Assembly: GCA_019739335.1 (NCBI GenBank)
Contig: CP073261.1
Coordinates: forward strand, 496,001-560,000
DNA length: 64,000 bases
Origin: Erythrobacter sp.
GTDB lineage: Bacteria; Pseudomonadota; Alphaproteobacteria; Sphingomonadales; Sphingomonadaceae
Direction: 5' to 3'
Positions 15,328-24,029 of the stretch are shown in pieces. A model generated the notes under the pieces. That model ran no database searches. It was not told where the DNA came from and worked only from the letters and a program-made list of their open reading frames with translations. The translations under genes and the position numbers were made by a program. Each line of letters begins with the position of its first letter. Positions within the stretch are counted from its first letter, which is position 1.

Positions 15328-17255
15328 TTTTCGGGCTCGAACCCGACAATCCCGTCCACGTTACCGCGTGTCATGGAGTGATAGCTTCCACGCGTCTCAC
15401 CATAGATGCGCGTGGCGATCGGCTGACCCCAGCTCCCGGTATCCCACAGCGCCCGGAATAGCGGGGCGACGAACTTGTTGCGACCGACCCGCGCCAGGAA
15501 CTGCTCGGCCTGCGGTACGGCGGGCTGGTATTCGTTGCGCAGCGCCGCTTCGAGCCAGAGGAACAGCACTTCATTGTTGCCCGATCCGGCAAGGCTGAGG
15601 CTGTCGTTGAGCGATGCCAGCTCGGCGGCGGTCAACTCGTCGGGCAATGTTTCAAGGAACCGCCGCTGCTCCGCCGCGGTCCACCCGGTCCAGGCGCTGG
15701 CGAGCGGCAGGGTGCGGTCAGCAGCATAGGCCGCCGCCGCCGTATCGACTTCGGCAAAGGCTGCCTGATCGGGCTTCGCCGCATTGGCGGGGATGCCGGT
15801 GCCGTAAACCCATTCGTCGAGCATCAGCGCTTCTTCCAGCTCGGCATCGCCGGCGATCAGGTTCTCGCGCAGGTCGGCAAGGAACATCTCGCTGGTGGCA
15901 GGCTGGAAAGCGTGACTGTCGAACCAGTTGCGGATCCAGGCATCGAACTTCTCGCGCCCGACGATGGTTTCGACGGTACGCAGGAAAACCGTGCCCTTGT
16001 CGTAGATGGCCTCGCCCGCCGTATCGAACGGACTGGTGCCATCGGGGGTGCGCATCGCGGTAACCGGATTGTCCGCCCCCTGCGCCTCGACCATCTCCTC
16101 CAGTGCGGCATAGCTCAGCGCATATTCTTGGGCCGCGCGCTCCTCGCCGAACACCACTTCGCTGATGCGGTTCTCCAGATAGGAGGTGACGCCTTCGTTC
16201 AGCCAGCCATCGCGCCAGCTCGAATAGGTCACCAGATTGCCCGACCAGCTATGCGCCAGTTCATGCGCCACAAGGCCCGTGTTGGAGCGGTCTCCGGCGA
16301 TGAAAGTGGGGGTGAGGAAGGTCATCACCGGGTTTTCCATCCCGCCATAGGGGAAGGCGGGCGGCAGGACAATCATGTCATAGCGGCCCCAGCGATAGTC
16401 GCCGAACAGCTCTTCGGCAGCATCGATCATCGCTTCGGTATCGACCAGTTCGGCCTCTGCCGCTGCGATCATTTCGGGTTCCGCCCAGACGCCCGAACGC
16501 GCGCCCAGTTCGGCGAACTCGAGGTTCCCGGCGGCAATCGCGATCAGATACGGCGGGACCGAATTGTCCATCGCGAACGCGAAAGTGCGGCGGCCTTCCT
16601 CTCCCTCTTCGGGATCACCGCGACTGATGCCGCTCATCACCACTGTCAGCGGTTCGGGCGCGGTTATGCTCGCTTCCCAGGTCTGGCGGATGCCGGGGCT
16701 GTCCTGCGTGGGGATCCAGCTGCGGTTGAGGATCGCCTGCCCCTGGCTGAACATGAACTGGTGCGTGCCGCCCGCCGTCTGTTCGGGATCGAGCCATTGC
16801 AGCGCCTCGGCTTCCGGCCCGCTGGCATAGGTGATGACCACCTGCTGCAAGTCCGGCCCGGTGCGTTCGCCCAGTTGCACGGTGATCGGTTCACCCTTCT
16901 CGGGATCGCTCTCGCCCACGGTATATTCAAGTGCATTGCCGTTGCCGTCGGCAATCCCGCCGATCACCAGGCCGTCGGAATCGAGCACGATCTCGGTCGC
17001 GTCGGGTGCCGCCTGCACATCGAGCGTGGCCGTCCCCTCAACACGGCGGGCTTCAAAATCGAGATCGAGATCGAGCGCCACATGTGTCACCCGCGCTTCC
17101 TGCGGGCGGGCATAGGTAAACTCGTCGAAGGCCTGTTCGCTCGTCAGCACCGGGGCGATCACCCGCTCCTGATCGGGCAGCTCGTCGGCGGTGCAGCCTG
17201 CCAACAGCAGGGCGGCCAGAACCGGGGAAAGTGTGGCAAGGATGGGAAAACGCAT
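15324..17255 (-). CDS. M1 family zinc aminopeptidase, lipoprotein
   Basis: 643 aa. A lipobox (LLLAGC, Cys21) marks it as an envelope lipoprotein. The catalytic domain has GGMENP at 304-309, the zinc motif HELAHSWSGN with His331, Glu332 and His335, and the third ligand Glu354 in WLNEGVTSY. The C-terminal half is the alpha-helical domain of leukotriene A4 hydrolase-type M1 enzymes (for example WVYGTGIPANA). It should remove N-terminal residues from periplasmic peptides. Start ATG 17255 gives a normal signal peptide. It is divergent from the secreted protein gene at 17420 and shares CTAG with the DUF1989 stop. Confidence 0.95.
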   Translation of the reverse strand: MRFPILATLSPVLAALLLAGCTADELPDQERVIAPVLTSEQAFDEFTYARPQEARVTHVALDLDLDFEARRVEGTATLDVQAAPDATEIVLDSDGLVIGGIADGNGNALEYTVGESDPEKGEPITVQLGERTGPDLQQVVITYASGPEAEALQWLDPEQTAGGTHQFMFSQGQAILNRSWIPTQDSPGIRQTWEASITAPEPLTVVMSGISRGDPEEGEEGRRTFAFAMDNSVPPYLIAIAAGNLEFAELGARSGVWAEPEMIAAAEAELVDTEAMIDAAEELFGDYRWGRYDMIVLPPAFPYGGMENPVMTFLTPTFIAGDRSNTGLVAHELAHSWSGNLVTYSSWRDGWLNEGVTSYLENRISEVVFGEERAAQEYALSYAALEEMVEAQGADNPVTAMRTPDGTSPFDTAGEAIYDKGTVFLRTVETIVGREKFDAWIRNWFDSHAFQPATSEMFLADLRENLIAGDAELEEALMLDEWVYGTGIPANAAKPDQAAFAEVDTAAAAYAADRTLPLASAWTGWTAAEQRRFLETLPDELTAAELASLNDSLSLAGSGNNEVLFLWLEAALRNEYQPAVPQAEQFLARVGRNKFVAPLFRALWDTGSWGQPIATRIYGETRGSYHSMTRGNVDGIVGFEPEN

Positions 17256-17419
17256 GAAAACTCCGGCACAAGTGCTAAGGGCGTGGCAGTGGTCATAGGC
17301 ATTCGCGGACGCGCTGTCATCCGTCGAAGGCCACAGGCTGCTTGTCGATGAGGACAGGTAGCGAATGCCGATTGCGATAATGCCGAATGAAGATGAACCT
17401 GACTGGAAGGACTCTCCGA

Positions 17420-18325
17420 ATGACCCGCATTTTTCGCCTCGCCCTGGGCACGGCGGTGGCTCCGGTGCTGGCCCTGATGGCGAACCCGGTGGCGGCGCAG
17501 GATACCATCGTCGTTCAGGGAGAGCGGATCGAGACCGCCGATATCCGCAGCACTGCGCGCGATATCACCGTCGGCTCGCAGGCCTCGCAGATCCCGCTCT
17601 CGCGCTTCCAGCGTCCGGTTTGCCCCGGAGTCTGGGGCATGTCCGAAGAGAACGCGCAAGCCGTGCTCGACCGGATCGTCGCCAACGCCTTGGACGCCGA
17701 TGTTCCGGTTACCGAGGAACCCGGCTGCGGCGCCAATGTCTGGGTAATCGTGGTAGACGATGTCGATGCCACGTTCGAGCGGCTGCATGACGAGGACTCC
17801 TTCCTCACCCGCCATCTCACCCGCTACCAGCTACGCAAGGTGCGCGGTCAGGAAGGCTCGGTGCGCGGCTGGAACCTGATTTCCACCCGCAACCCCGATA
17901 CTGGCGAAGTGCAGCCGGACGGTTTCGAACTGGCCAGTGCCTATCAGGAAGCCCTCATCAATGGCGAACCGCCGCCGGTCAACGAAGTCAGCCAGATCTC
18001 CCGCCTTGATCTCGGCATTCGCACCGATATCGAACTGTCGGTGATGCTGGTGGAGCGCAGCGCGCTGGCCGAACTCGATTCGCACGCGCTCGCCGATTAT
18101 GCGACCATGCGGCTGCTCGCCTATACCGAGCCGCCCGCTGACAATGGCCCGGTTTCGACCGTGCTGACGCTGTTTACGCCCGAAGGCGCGGATATGGCTC
18201 CGCAGCGGATGACGCTGTTCGATCAGGCCTACCTGCGCGCGCTCTACCGCAGCAGCCCGACCCGCCCGGCGCGCATCGCCATCGGCAATATCACCGGGCT
18301 GATGGAGGATCTGTCCGACCAGTAA
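17420..18325 (+). CDS. secreted protein of unknown function
   Basis: 301 aa from ATG 17420, chosen because AAGGA at 17407-17411 lies 8 bases upstream; two earlier in-frame ATGs have no ribosome site. A signal peptide MTRIFRLALGTAVAPVLALM with cleavage after PVAAQ indicates export. The mature part has the paired cysteines of FQRPVCPGVWGM and EEPGCGANVWVIVVDD, probably a disulfide, and a C-terminal region reading FDQAYLRALYRSSPTRPARI. The pattern recurs in exported Sphingomonadales proteins, but I know no function. Confidence 0.7.
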   Translation: MTRIFRLALGTAVAPVLALMANPVAAQDTIVVQGERIETADIRSTARDITVGSQASQIPLSRFQRPVCPGVWGMSEENAQAVLDRIVANALDADVPVTEEPGCGANVWVIVVDDVDATFERLHDEDSFLTRHLTRYQLRKVRGQEGSVRGWNLISTRNPDTGEVQPDGFELASAYQEALINGEPPPVNEVSQISRLDLGIRTDIELSVMLVERSALAELDSHALADYATMRLLAYTEPPADNGPVSTVLTLFTPEGADMAPQRMTLFDQAYLRALYRSSPTRPARIAIGNITGLMEDLSDQ

Positions 18326-18371
18326 AGCGTGACGGGTGGCGGGAGGCCCAAGCCTGCGCTAGGCTGCTGGC

Positions 18372-19244
18372 ATGACACACAAACTGCTGCTCGCCGCCCT
18401 CGCTCCGATCATCCTCACCGCGTGCCAGACGGCTTCGCTGCCCGAACCCGCCGCAGCGGAGCGCACGCTGATCTTCGCCGACGAGTTCAATTCCGGCACG
18501 CTCGACCAGAGCCGCTGGAGCCCGGTCGGAATGGATTTCTGGGTCAACCGCGAAGAGCAGGCCTATATCGATTCGCCCGATACCATCCGCTTCCTGAGCA
18601 GCGCCGAAGGGGCCGATGGCGGGGTGCTGGTGCTCCAGCCGGTCTACCGCCCCGGCGTGGACAGCAATGCCGAGCGCAATGCCGACTTCGTTTCCGGCCG
18701 GATCACCACGCGCGGCAAGTTCGAATTCACCTATGGCCGTGCCGAGGCGCGCATCCGGATGCCCGATGCCGAAGGCGTCTGGCCTGCCTTCTGGCTGCTC
18801 GGCAACGGGCCCTGGCCGACCACCGGCGAAATCGACATCATGGAATATATCGGCGAAGCCGACTGGACCGGCGTCGCCATCCACGGCCCCGGCTATTCGG
18901 GCGATCTGGGCATCGCCGACCGCCAGTACTTCGCCCCCGGCACCGACGTGACCCAGTGGCACACCTATGCCGCCGAATGGACAGCGGACGAAATCAGCTT
19001 CTTCGTCGACGACCGCCTGACCATGCGCATCCCACGCACCAATGCCGAGTTCTTCGGTGAGTGGGTATTCGACAATCCCCAGCACGTGATCCTGAACTTC
19101 GCCGTGGGCGGCATCTATCCGCACAAGATCAACGGGATCGAGGAACCCTATCTGGGCATGCCGCAGGAAACCGCAGACCGGATCGCGGGGGGGGAACTGT
19201 TCATGGAAGTGGACTGGGTGCGGGTTTATTCGGCGGCAGAGTGA
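18372..19244 (+). CDS. glycoside hydrolase family 16 lipoprotein (beta-glucanase-like)
   Basis: 290 aa. Lipobox ILTAC gives lipidated Cys18. The GH16 catalytic signature is GEIDIMEYIG with Glu153 as nucleophile, Asp155 as helper and Glu158 as acid/base. Flanking marks are GVWPAFWLLG and YGRAEARIRMP before, and the Trp-rich substrate groove residues FWVNREEQAY early on. Family members cut beta-1,3 or beta-1,3-1,4 glucans such as laminarin, or related marine galactans; the glucanase type (no beta-bulge insertion residue, EIDIME) fits best. It stands alone with no SusCD-like or TonB genes nearby, so the substrate stays open. Confidence 0.92.
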   Translation: MTHKLLLAALAPIILTACQTASLPEPAAAERTLIFADEFNSGTLDQSRWSPVGMDFWVNREEQAYIDSPDTIRFLSSAEGADGGVLVLQPVYRPGVDSNAERNADFVSGRITTRGKFEFTYGRAEARIRMPDAEGVWPAFWLLGNGPWPTTGEIDIMEYIGEADWTGVAIHGPGYSGDLGIADRQYFAPGTDVTQWHTYAAEWTADEISFFVDDRLTMRIPRTNAEFFGEWVFDNPQHVILNFAVGGIYPHKINGIEEPYLGMPQETADRIAGGELFMEVDWVRVYSAAE

Positions 19245-19245
19245 G

Positions 19246-19818
19246 CTAAAGTCTGAACACCCATAGCCCTCTGTCTTGCGCAAATTTCTGAACCACGGGA
19301 TGTTTCGCACACACTTTGGGCGCAACGATGTTTAGGGTCCATTGAGTTAAGTCATCATCGCTAAGAGAAAGATCAAACCATTCCTTCTCTTCCGGTGACC
19401 AAACGATGTTGTGTGGAAGCAAACCCTTAAGCAATGGAGCTGCGTCGGCAAGATGGCACCAGATGACGGCTGCGATTTCCACAAATTCCGGGATTTCGGA
19501 AATATTTAGCTCAAGTCTCTTGATCATACACGCCAGCAGCGTCCAACTCCAACGCCGCTCACCAATCTCGCTTATATCATCGGCCAGTAGCCTTGCCTCA
19601 ACAAGCCGCATTAAGTCCTCAATCGAAAACCTCTCGCCCTCTTGGTGAAACGCTGATTTCATTCCCGCATACATCGGGTTGAGGTTTTCTTTGGCTACCA
19701 GCACGTGGGCTCTGGTGGGCCTGTCCATTTGCTCAAACGTTGCAGCAATTAGCAGCGCGTAGTCGCCCGGCGAGAGTGCCAGCATCTGCTCGATGGTATC
19801 GGACGAAGATGTTTTCAC
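19246..19818 (-). CDS. hypothetical protein, low-GC
   Basis: 190 aa, not recognised. It is a soluble, mostly helical sequence (YALLIAATFEQMDRPTRAHV, RFSIEDLMRLVEARLLADDI, SWTLLACMIKRLELNISEI) with no signal peptide or membrane segment. Its GC content is near 48 percent while neighbours are well above 60 percent, which suggests recent transfer together with the YodC gene 12 bases upstream. The two probably form one transcript. Confidence 0.65.
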   Translation of the reverse strand: MKTSSSDTIEQMLALSPGDYALLIAATFEQMDRPTRAHVLVAKENLNPMYAGMKSAFHQEGERFSIEDLMRLVEARLLADDISEIGERRWSWTLLACMIKRLELNISEIPEFVEIAAVIWCHLADAAPLLKGLLPHNIVWSPEEKEWFDLSLSDDDLTQWTLNIVAPKVCAKHPVVQKFAQDRGLWVFRL

Positions 19819-19830
19819 ATCGAACTCAGC

Positions 19831-19989
19831 TTACGGATAAGACTGCAATGAGGAGCATTTAAATTTTTGCCCAGCGGTTTTCTTTCCATCAAACCAGACA
19901 CAGTAGGCTTCTTCGCCCTCAACCCATTCGACCGTCATGGTGGGGCCACCGGATTTCAATTGCACCACCTGTCCCTTCGTGATTTCCAT
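19831..19989 (-). CDS. YodC-type DUF2158 small protein
   Basis: 52 aa. It begins MEITKGQVVQLKSGGPTMTV and contains EEAYCVWFDGKK, the signature of the YodC/DUF2158 family (GDVVQLKSGGPxMTV and CxWF). The fold is a small beta-barrel; its function is unknown. The start ATG at 19989 has a strong AAGGTGA ribosome site 7 bases upstream on the minus strand. It shares low GC with the downstream 190-aa gene, 12 bases away. Confidence 0.85.
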   Translation of the reverse strand: MEITKGQVVQLKSGGPTMTVEWVEGEEAYCVWFDGKKTAGQKFKCSSLQSYP

Positions 19990-20060
19990 CTTTGGTCACC
20001 TTTTAGCTCTCGTATGTTCAGTGTATGTTCGTTTCCAAGCATGAGTCAAGGTGATTCAAT

Positions 20061-20915
20061 TTACGTCCACACCGCCTCAGGCGGCAGGCTCATCAAGATC
20101 GCATCGATGTTCCCGCCGGTCTTCAGGCCGAACAGCGTGCCCCGGTCGTAGACCAGGTTGAACTCGGCATAGCGGCCGCGCCATTCGAGTTGCTGCAACT
20201 TCTCCGCAGGCGTCCATTCAGCGCCCATGCGTTTGCGCACCAGCTTGGGGTAGATGTCGAGGAAGGCGAGGCCCACGTCGCGGGTGAAGGCGAAGTTGCG
20301 GTCGAAGGCGGCGGCGTCCTCGCATTCGAGGTGATCGTAGAAAATCCCGCCCACGCCGCGATGCACGTTCCGGTGTGGGATGTAGAAATAATCGTCCGCC
20401 CATTTCCTGAACCGCTCGTAATAGGTCGGGTTGTGTGCGGCGCAGGCGGCGCGGAAGCGGGCGTGGAAGGCTTCGGTGTCTTCCGCGTAAGGCAGCGGCG
20501 GATTGAGGTCCGCCCCGCCGCCGAACCAGGCCGCCTGGGTCGTCAGGAAGCGGGTGTTCATGTGCACAGCGGGCACGTGCGGATTGGCCATGTGCGCGAC
20601 CAAGCTGATGCCGGTGGCGGTGAAGGTGGGATGTTCGGTGCTCGCGCCGTTGACCTGCCCGGCGAATTGCGGGGAAAATTCGCCCGAGACGGTGGAGACG
20701 TTGACCCCCACCTTCTCGAACACCTTGCCCTTCATCAGCCCCTGCACCCCGCCGCCGCCGTCGCTGCCGTCCTCGGTCTCGCGGTTCCACGGGGTATAGG
20801 CGAAGCTCGCATCCGATCCCGCCTCGCGCTCGATCGCTTCGAATTCCGCGCAGATCCGGTCCCGAAGGCTTTCGAACCAGTTGCGGGCGGCTTGGGTCTG
20901 TTCTGTGCTATCCAT
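20061..20915 (-). CDS. hemF: oxygen-dependent coproporphyrinogen III oxidase
   Basis: 284 aa from ATG 20915. HemF is recognised by HPTFTATGISLVAHMANPHV, the WFGGGADLNPP signature, the FYIPHRNVHRGVGGIFYDH block and the C-terminal EFNLVYDRGTLFGLKTGGN, which is the diagnostic end motif. It oxidatively decarboxylates coproporphyrinogen III to protoporphyrinogen IX in aerobic haem synthesis in the cytoplasm. It is divergent from pdeM, whose start lies 45 bases away, so both promoters must fit in a very short space. The open frame continues upstream beyond the true start with no conserved content. Confidence 0.97.
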   Translation of the reverse strand: MDSTEQTQAARNWFESLRDRICAEFEAIEREAGSDASFAYTPWNRETEDGSDGGGGVQGLMKGKVFEKVGVNVSTVSGEFSPQFAGQVNGASTEHPTFTATGISLVAHMANPHVPAVHMNTRFLTTQAAWFGGGADLNPPLPYAEDTEAFHARFRAACAAHNPTYYERFRKWADDYFYIPHRNVHRGVGGIFYDHLECEDAAAFDRNFAFTRDVGLAFLDIYPKLVRKRMGAEWTPAEKLQQLEWRGRYAEFNLVYDRGTLFGLKTGGNIDAILMSLPPEAVWT

Positions 20916-20960
20916 GCGGCAACTCTTGCCAAAGCCCGCGCCGCGCGGCAAGGGACCAAC

Positions 20961-21680
20961 ATGGTTCCCGTTTCGTTCGCCTTTCCCTTTTGCGGGGACG
21001 AATTCCGGCTCGTGCCGCAGGGCGGGACTGGGCGGGCGCTGTTCTGGCCGCGCGAGAATGCACTGCTGGTGGCGGACTTGCATCTGGAAAAGGCGAGCTT
21101 CTACGCCCGCCACGGACAGATGCTGCCGCCCTATGACAGCCGCGAGACGCTGGAACGACTGGCCGATGCGATCCGGCTGACGGGAGCGCGGCGGGTCTAC
21201 ACGCTGGGGGACAATTTCCACGATTCGGACGGCTCGCAGCGGCTGGAGCCCCACGCGGCAGGGATGCTCGCCGCGCTCACCCGCGCCACCGATTGGGTGT
21301 GGATTACAGGCAACCACGATCCATCGATGGAGGCTAGGAGCGGCGGCACGATTGCCGAGGAGCTGGAAATAGGCGGCATGGTGCTGCGGCACATGGTCAA
21401 ACGCGGGGAGACGCGGCCCGAATTGTCCGGCCATTTCCACCCGCGCGTGCAGGTGACAATCCACCACCGCCATATCCGCCGCCCTTGCGCGGTGGTGAGC
21501 TATACCGGGGATGCGAACTGCGGGCGGATGATCCTGCCCGCTTTCGGCGCGCTGACCGGCGGGATGAACGCTGCCGACCCGGCGATCCTCGCTGCGCTCC
21601 AGCCCGCCAGCAGCGTCGACGCGCTGGTTCCGGCGGGAACGCGGCTGGCGCGATTCCCGCTCTGGCGCGAGGCGGCGTAG
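20961..21680 (+). CDS. pdeM: PdeM-type metallophosphoesterase (ligase-associated DNA damage response)
   Basis: 239 aa from ATG 20961, with AAGGGA five bases upstream. Calcineurin-like phosphoesterase motifs occur in order: VADLHLEK, LGDNFHDSD, TGNHDPS and SGHFHPR, which supply the two-metal site. These match PdeM, the nuclease usually found beside an ATP-dependent DNA ligase and exonuclease in a DNA repair cluster. The partner genes are not in this window, so the repair role is inferred from the family. Confidence 0.9.
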   Translation: MVPVSFAFPFCGDEFRLVPQGGTGRALFWPRENALLVADLHLEKASFYARHGQMLPPYDSRETLERLADAIRLTGARRVYTLGDNFHDSDGSQRLEPHAAGMLAALTRATDWVWITGNHDPSMEARSGGTIAEELEIGGMVLRHMVKRGETRPELSGHFHPRVQVTIHHRHIRRPCAVVSYTGDANCGRMILPAFGALTGGMNAADPAILAALQPASSVDALVPAGTRLARFPLWREAA

Positions 21681-21750
21681 CCCCACTAGCGTTCCGCCGC
21701 GTTACGGCTTACATAGCGCGCACGACAACCACGATCCAAGGAGCGATTCC

Positions 21751-22293
21751 ATACCCCGTCCACCCCGCCGCAATATGGCACCGCCGGTAAAATCCGGCCC
21801 GAAATTCGATCAGATGATCCAGTCCGACAAGGTTCGCGTCATCGACGAGAACGGCGAGAATATCGGCGTCATGTACACCCGCGAAGCGATCGAGCAGGCT
21901 GCCGAGCTCGGCCTCAACCTGGTCGAGATTTCGCCCAATGCCGATCCGCCCGTGGCCAAGTTCCTCGACGTCGGCAAGCACCGCTACGAAGCCCAGAAAA
22001 AGGCCAATGCGGCGCGCAAGACGCAGAAGACGCAGGACATCAAAGAGATCAAGATGCGCCCGAACATCGACGATCACGATTACGATGTGAAGATGCGGGC
22101 GATGAACAAATTCATCGACAATGGCGACAAGGTGAAAGTGACGCTGCGCTTCCGTGGCCGCGAAATGGCGCACCAGCACCTCGGCATGGACCTGCTCAAG
22201 CGGGTGCAGGACGATATGGCCGAAACCGCCAAGATCGAAGCATTCCCAAGGCTTGAAGGTCGGCAGATGCTGATGGTGCTTTCGCCGAAGTAG
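21751..22293 (+). CDS. infC: translation initiation factor IF-3, probable ATA start
   Basis: 180 aa if started at ATA 21751, identical to E. coli IF-3 in length. The N-domain has VRVIDENGENIGVMYTREAI, the linker is a Lys/Ala/Arg helix (AQKKANAARKTQKTQ), and the C-domain has KMRPNIDDHDYDVKMRAMNK and VTLRFRGREMAHQHLG. IF-3 governs start-codon fidelity on the 30S subunit. AAGGAG at 21738-21743 is 7 bases before ATA 21751, and the codons between read PRPPRRN, a basic start. ATG 21775 has no ribosome site. IF-3 genes commonly use poor start codons for self-limitation. Confidence 0.97.
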   Translation: MPRPPRRNMAPPVKSGPKFDQMIQSDKVRVIDENGENIGVMYTREAIEQAAELGLNLVEISPNADPPVAKFLDVGKHRYEAQKKANAARKTQKTQDIKEIKMRPNIDDHDYDVKMRAMNKFIDNGDKVKVTLRFRGREMAHQHLGMDLLKRVQDDMAETAKIEAFPRLEGRQMLMVLSPK

Positions 22294-22317
22294 GGCCTCG
22301 CGTCAGGCACCAAAACC

Positions 22318-22347
22318 AAAAGGGCGCGCCTGCGGGTGCGCCCTTCT
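22318..22347. terminator. bidirectional terminator between infC and pfp
   Basis: AAGGGCGC at 22320-22327 pairs with GCGCCCTT at 22338-22345 around a 10-base loop, flanked by A-rich bases on the left and CTTCTTGT on the right. It lies between two convergent genes and can serve both. Confidence 0.75.
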
Positions 22348-22351
22348 TGTA

Positions 22352-23581
22352 TCAGCCCTGCCCCAGCTCCCGCAGCAACTCCGCGAACCAGTCCTGCGCC
22401 GGATCGAAACGCTTGCCGCCCCTGATCCGCTCGAACTCGATGGCGCGCAATACATCGCCGCGGTCCTCGTCCTGCCCCACCACGCCAGGTTCGCCGCGCA
22501 ACGCCGCGCTTACCGCGTGATCGGTGCAGGCCCGGATTAGCGCCAGATCGGCGGCATTCGCGGGGGCGGAGCGGGAGAAGTAGCCGCTCTTCTGCACCAG
22601 CACCTTTTCCGCGCCAATCGCCTCGGCCAACTTGGTCGCGAACCACTGGCCGGGGTTCACCCTGTCGAGCCGCACATGGCCGAAGGCATCGCGCGGCACC
22701 TCTTCGCCTGCGGCCTCCATGGCTTCGACGATCTCTCCCATGCCTGCGCCTTCGGAAAGGAACAGGTTCACCCCATCGTGTTCGTCCATCGTGGCGCGCA
22801 GCCGCTCGGCCTCGGCCCTGATGTCGAACATGCGTTCCGGAATATAGACCCCGTGCACGTCCCAGCGCGCGGCGGCGTTTTCGGGCCAGTCGGCAAAGGG
22901 CGCAGCTTTCACCCAATCGTGATGCGCGCGGGCGGTGGCGGCGGTCAGCCAGCCGCAATGCCGCCCCATCACTTCGTGCACGATCAGCATCCGCGGATTG
23001 GCCGAATGTTCGGCAATGATATTGCGGGCATAGACCGCGCCCTGCTCGGCCGCCGTATGGGCACCCAGCGATTGTCGGATCGGGATCACGTCGTTGTCGA
23101 TGGTCTTGGGCAGGCCGACCACGGTGAGGTGATAGCCGTTGGCGTTGAGATAGGCGGCAAGATCGGCAGCGGTGAGATTGGTGTCGTCCCCGCCGATGGT
23201 GTGGAGCACCCGCACCCCGTCGCGCGTCAGCTGCTCGGCAGCGACCTGCAAGGGGTTCTGACCTTCGCGCACCAGCCCGCGCTTCACGCAGTCAGCGACA
23301 TTGGTGAGCTTCACCCGGCTGTTGCCGATAGGACTGCCGCCAAAGGCGTGGAGCCGTCCGGCTGTGGCGCGCACACTGTCAGGCACTTCGATGTAATCGC
23401 CAGTGAGGAGTCCGGCGTAACCGTTGCGATAAGCGATCAGCCGAATATCGGGCGCAACCTCGGTATACCGCTCGATTAGCCCGCCGACAGCGGACGAGAG
23501 GCAGGGGGCGAGGCCGCCGGCGGTGAGCATGGCGACTGTCTTCACAGGGGTTTTCAATGGGATTTTGACCGGAGGCTTCAT
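22352..23581 (-). CDS. pfp: pyrophosphate-dependent 6-phosphofructokinase
   Basis: 409 aa from ATG 23581. Phosphofructokinase motifs are AMLTAGGLAPCLSSAVGGL at 17-35, GGDDTN at 130-135, PKTIDND at 158-164 and MGRHCG at 205-210. The Asp in GGDD and the Lys in PKTIDND mark PPi rather than ATP as phosphoryl donor. It interconverts fructose 6-phosphate and fructose 1,6-bisphosphate reversibly in glycolysis. The start overlaps the stop of the upstream VOC gene by one base (TGATG), so they are cotranslated. Confidence 0.95.
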   Translation of the reverse strand: MKPPVKIPLKTPVKTVAMLTAGGLAPCLSSAVGGLIERYTEVAPDIRLIAYRNGYAGLLTGDYIEVPDSVRATAGRLHAFGGSPIGNSRVKLTNVADCVKRGLVREGQNPLQVAAEQLTRDGVRVLHTIGGDDTNLTAADLAAYLNANGYHLTVVGLPKTIDNDVIPIRQSLGAHTAAEQGAVYARNIIAEHSANPRMLIVHEVMGRHCGWLTAATARAHHDWVKAAPFADWPENAAARWDVHGVYIPERMFDIRAEAERLRATMDEHDGVNLFLSEGAGMGEIVEAMEAAGEEVPRDAFGHVRLDRVNPGQWFATKLAEAIGAEKVLVQKSGYFSRSAPANAADLALIRACTDHAVSAALRGEPGVVGQDEDRGDVLRAIEFERIRGGKRFDPAQDWFAELLRELGQG

Positions 23582-23955
23582 CACGGCTCCCACAGTTCCA
23601 CCGGGTTGCCGTCGCAATCGTGGACGCGGGCGAAAGCGCCGACGCCTTCCATCATCTCGCGGTGGCTGATCGCAACTCCCGCCGCTTCCAGCCGGGCCAG
23701 CAGCGCTTCCAGTCCCTCGACGCGCAGGTTGAGCATCGTCTGCCGGTCGGCCGCGAAGTAATCGCTTTCGGCGCGGAAGGCGGCGAATACCGTTGGTCCG
23801 GCGTCCTGCATCCACACCCATTCGCCTTCGGGTGTCGGTTCGCCGCTCGCGGTGGCGGCAAAGCCGAGGTGGTCGCGATACCACGCCGCCAGCCGCGCAG
23901 GGTCTGCCGAACGGATGAACAGCCCCCCGATTCCCGTTACCCTGCCTTGACTCAT
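23581..23955 (-). CDS. VOC (glyoxalase/bleomycin resistance) family protein
   Basis: 124 aa from ATG 23955, chosen for AGGAGG five bases upstream. It is one VOC fold: GIGGLFIRSADPARLAAWYR, DHLGF, a FAADRQTMLNLRVEGLEALL middle, and the C-terminal ARVHDCDGNPVELWEP with the metal-binding Glu. Family members bind a divalent metal and act as lyases, isomerases or dioxygenases; the substrate here is unknown. It overlaps pfp by one base, which points to joint expression rather than a clear functional link. Confidence 0.88.
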   Translation of the reverse strand: MSQGRVTGIGGLFIRSADPARLAAWYRDHLGFAATASGEPTPEGEWVWMQDAGPTVFAAFRAESDYFAADRQTMLNLRVEGLEALLARLEAAGVAISHREMMEGVGAFARVHDCDGNPVELWEP

Positions 23956-24029
23956 CCCCGCCTCCTTGCCCTCGCTGTGTTTCAGACTAGTGTCCCCGGC
24001 CAAGGGAAGCGAGAGGGGAAATTCAGGGC

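Noticed and set aside
15912..17351. 479-codon open frame on the plus strand
   Set aside because: Antisense to the M1 peptidase with intact catalytic motifs; translation is Arg/Gly/His-rich shadow sequence.
19180..19200. Eight-G run in the GH16 gene as another frameshift
   Set aside because: The frame continues correctly through it to the normal C-terminus (MEVDWVRVY).
20190..20960. Long N-terminal extension of the pdeM frame
   Set aside because: It runs antisense through hemF; pdeM has a proper ATG and ribosome site at 20961.
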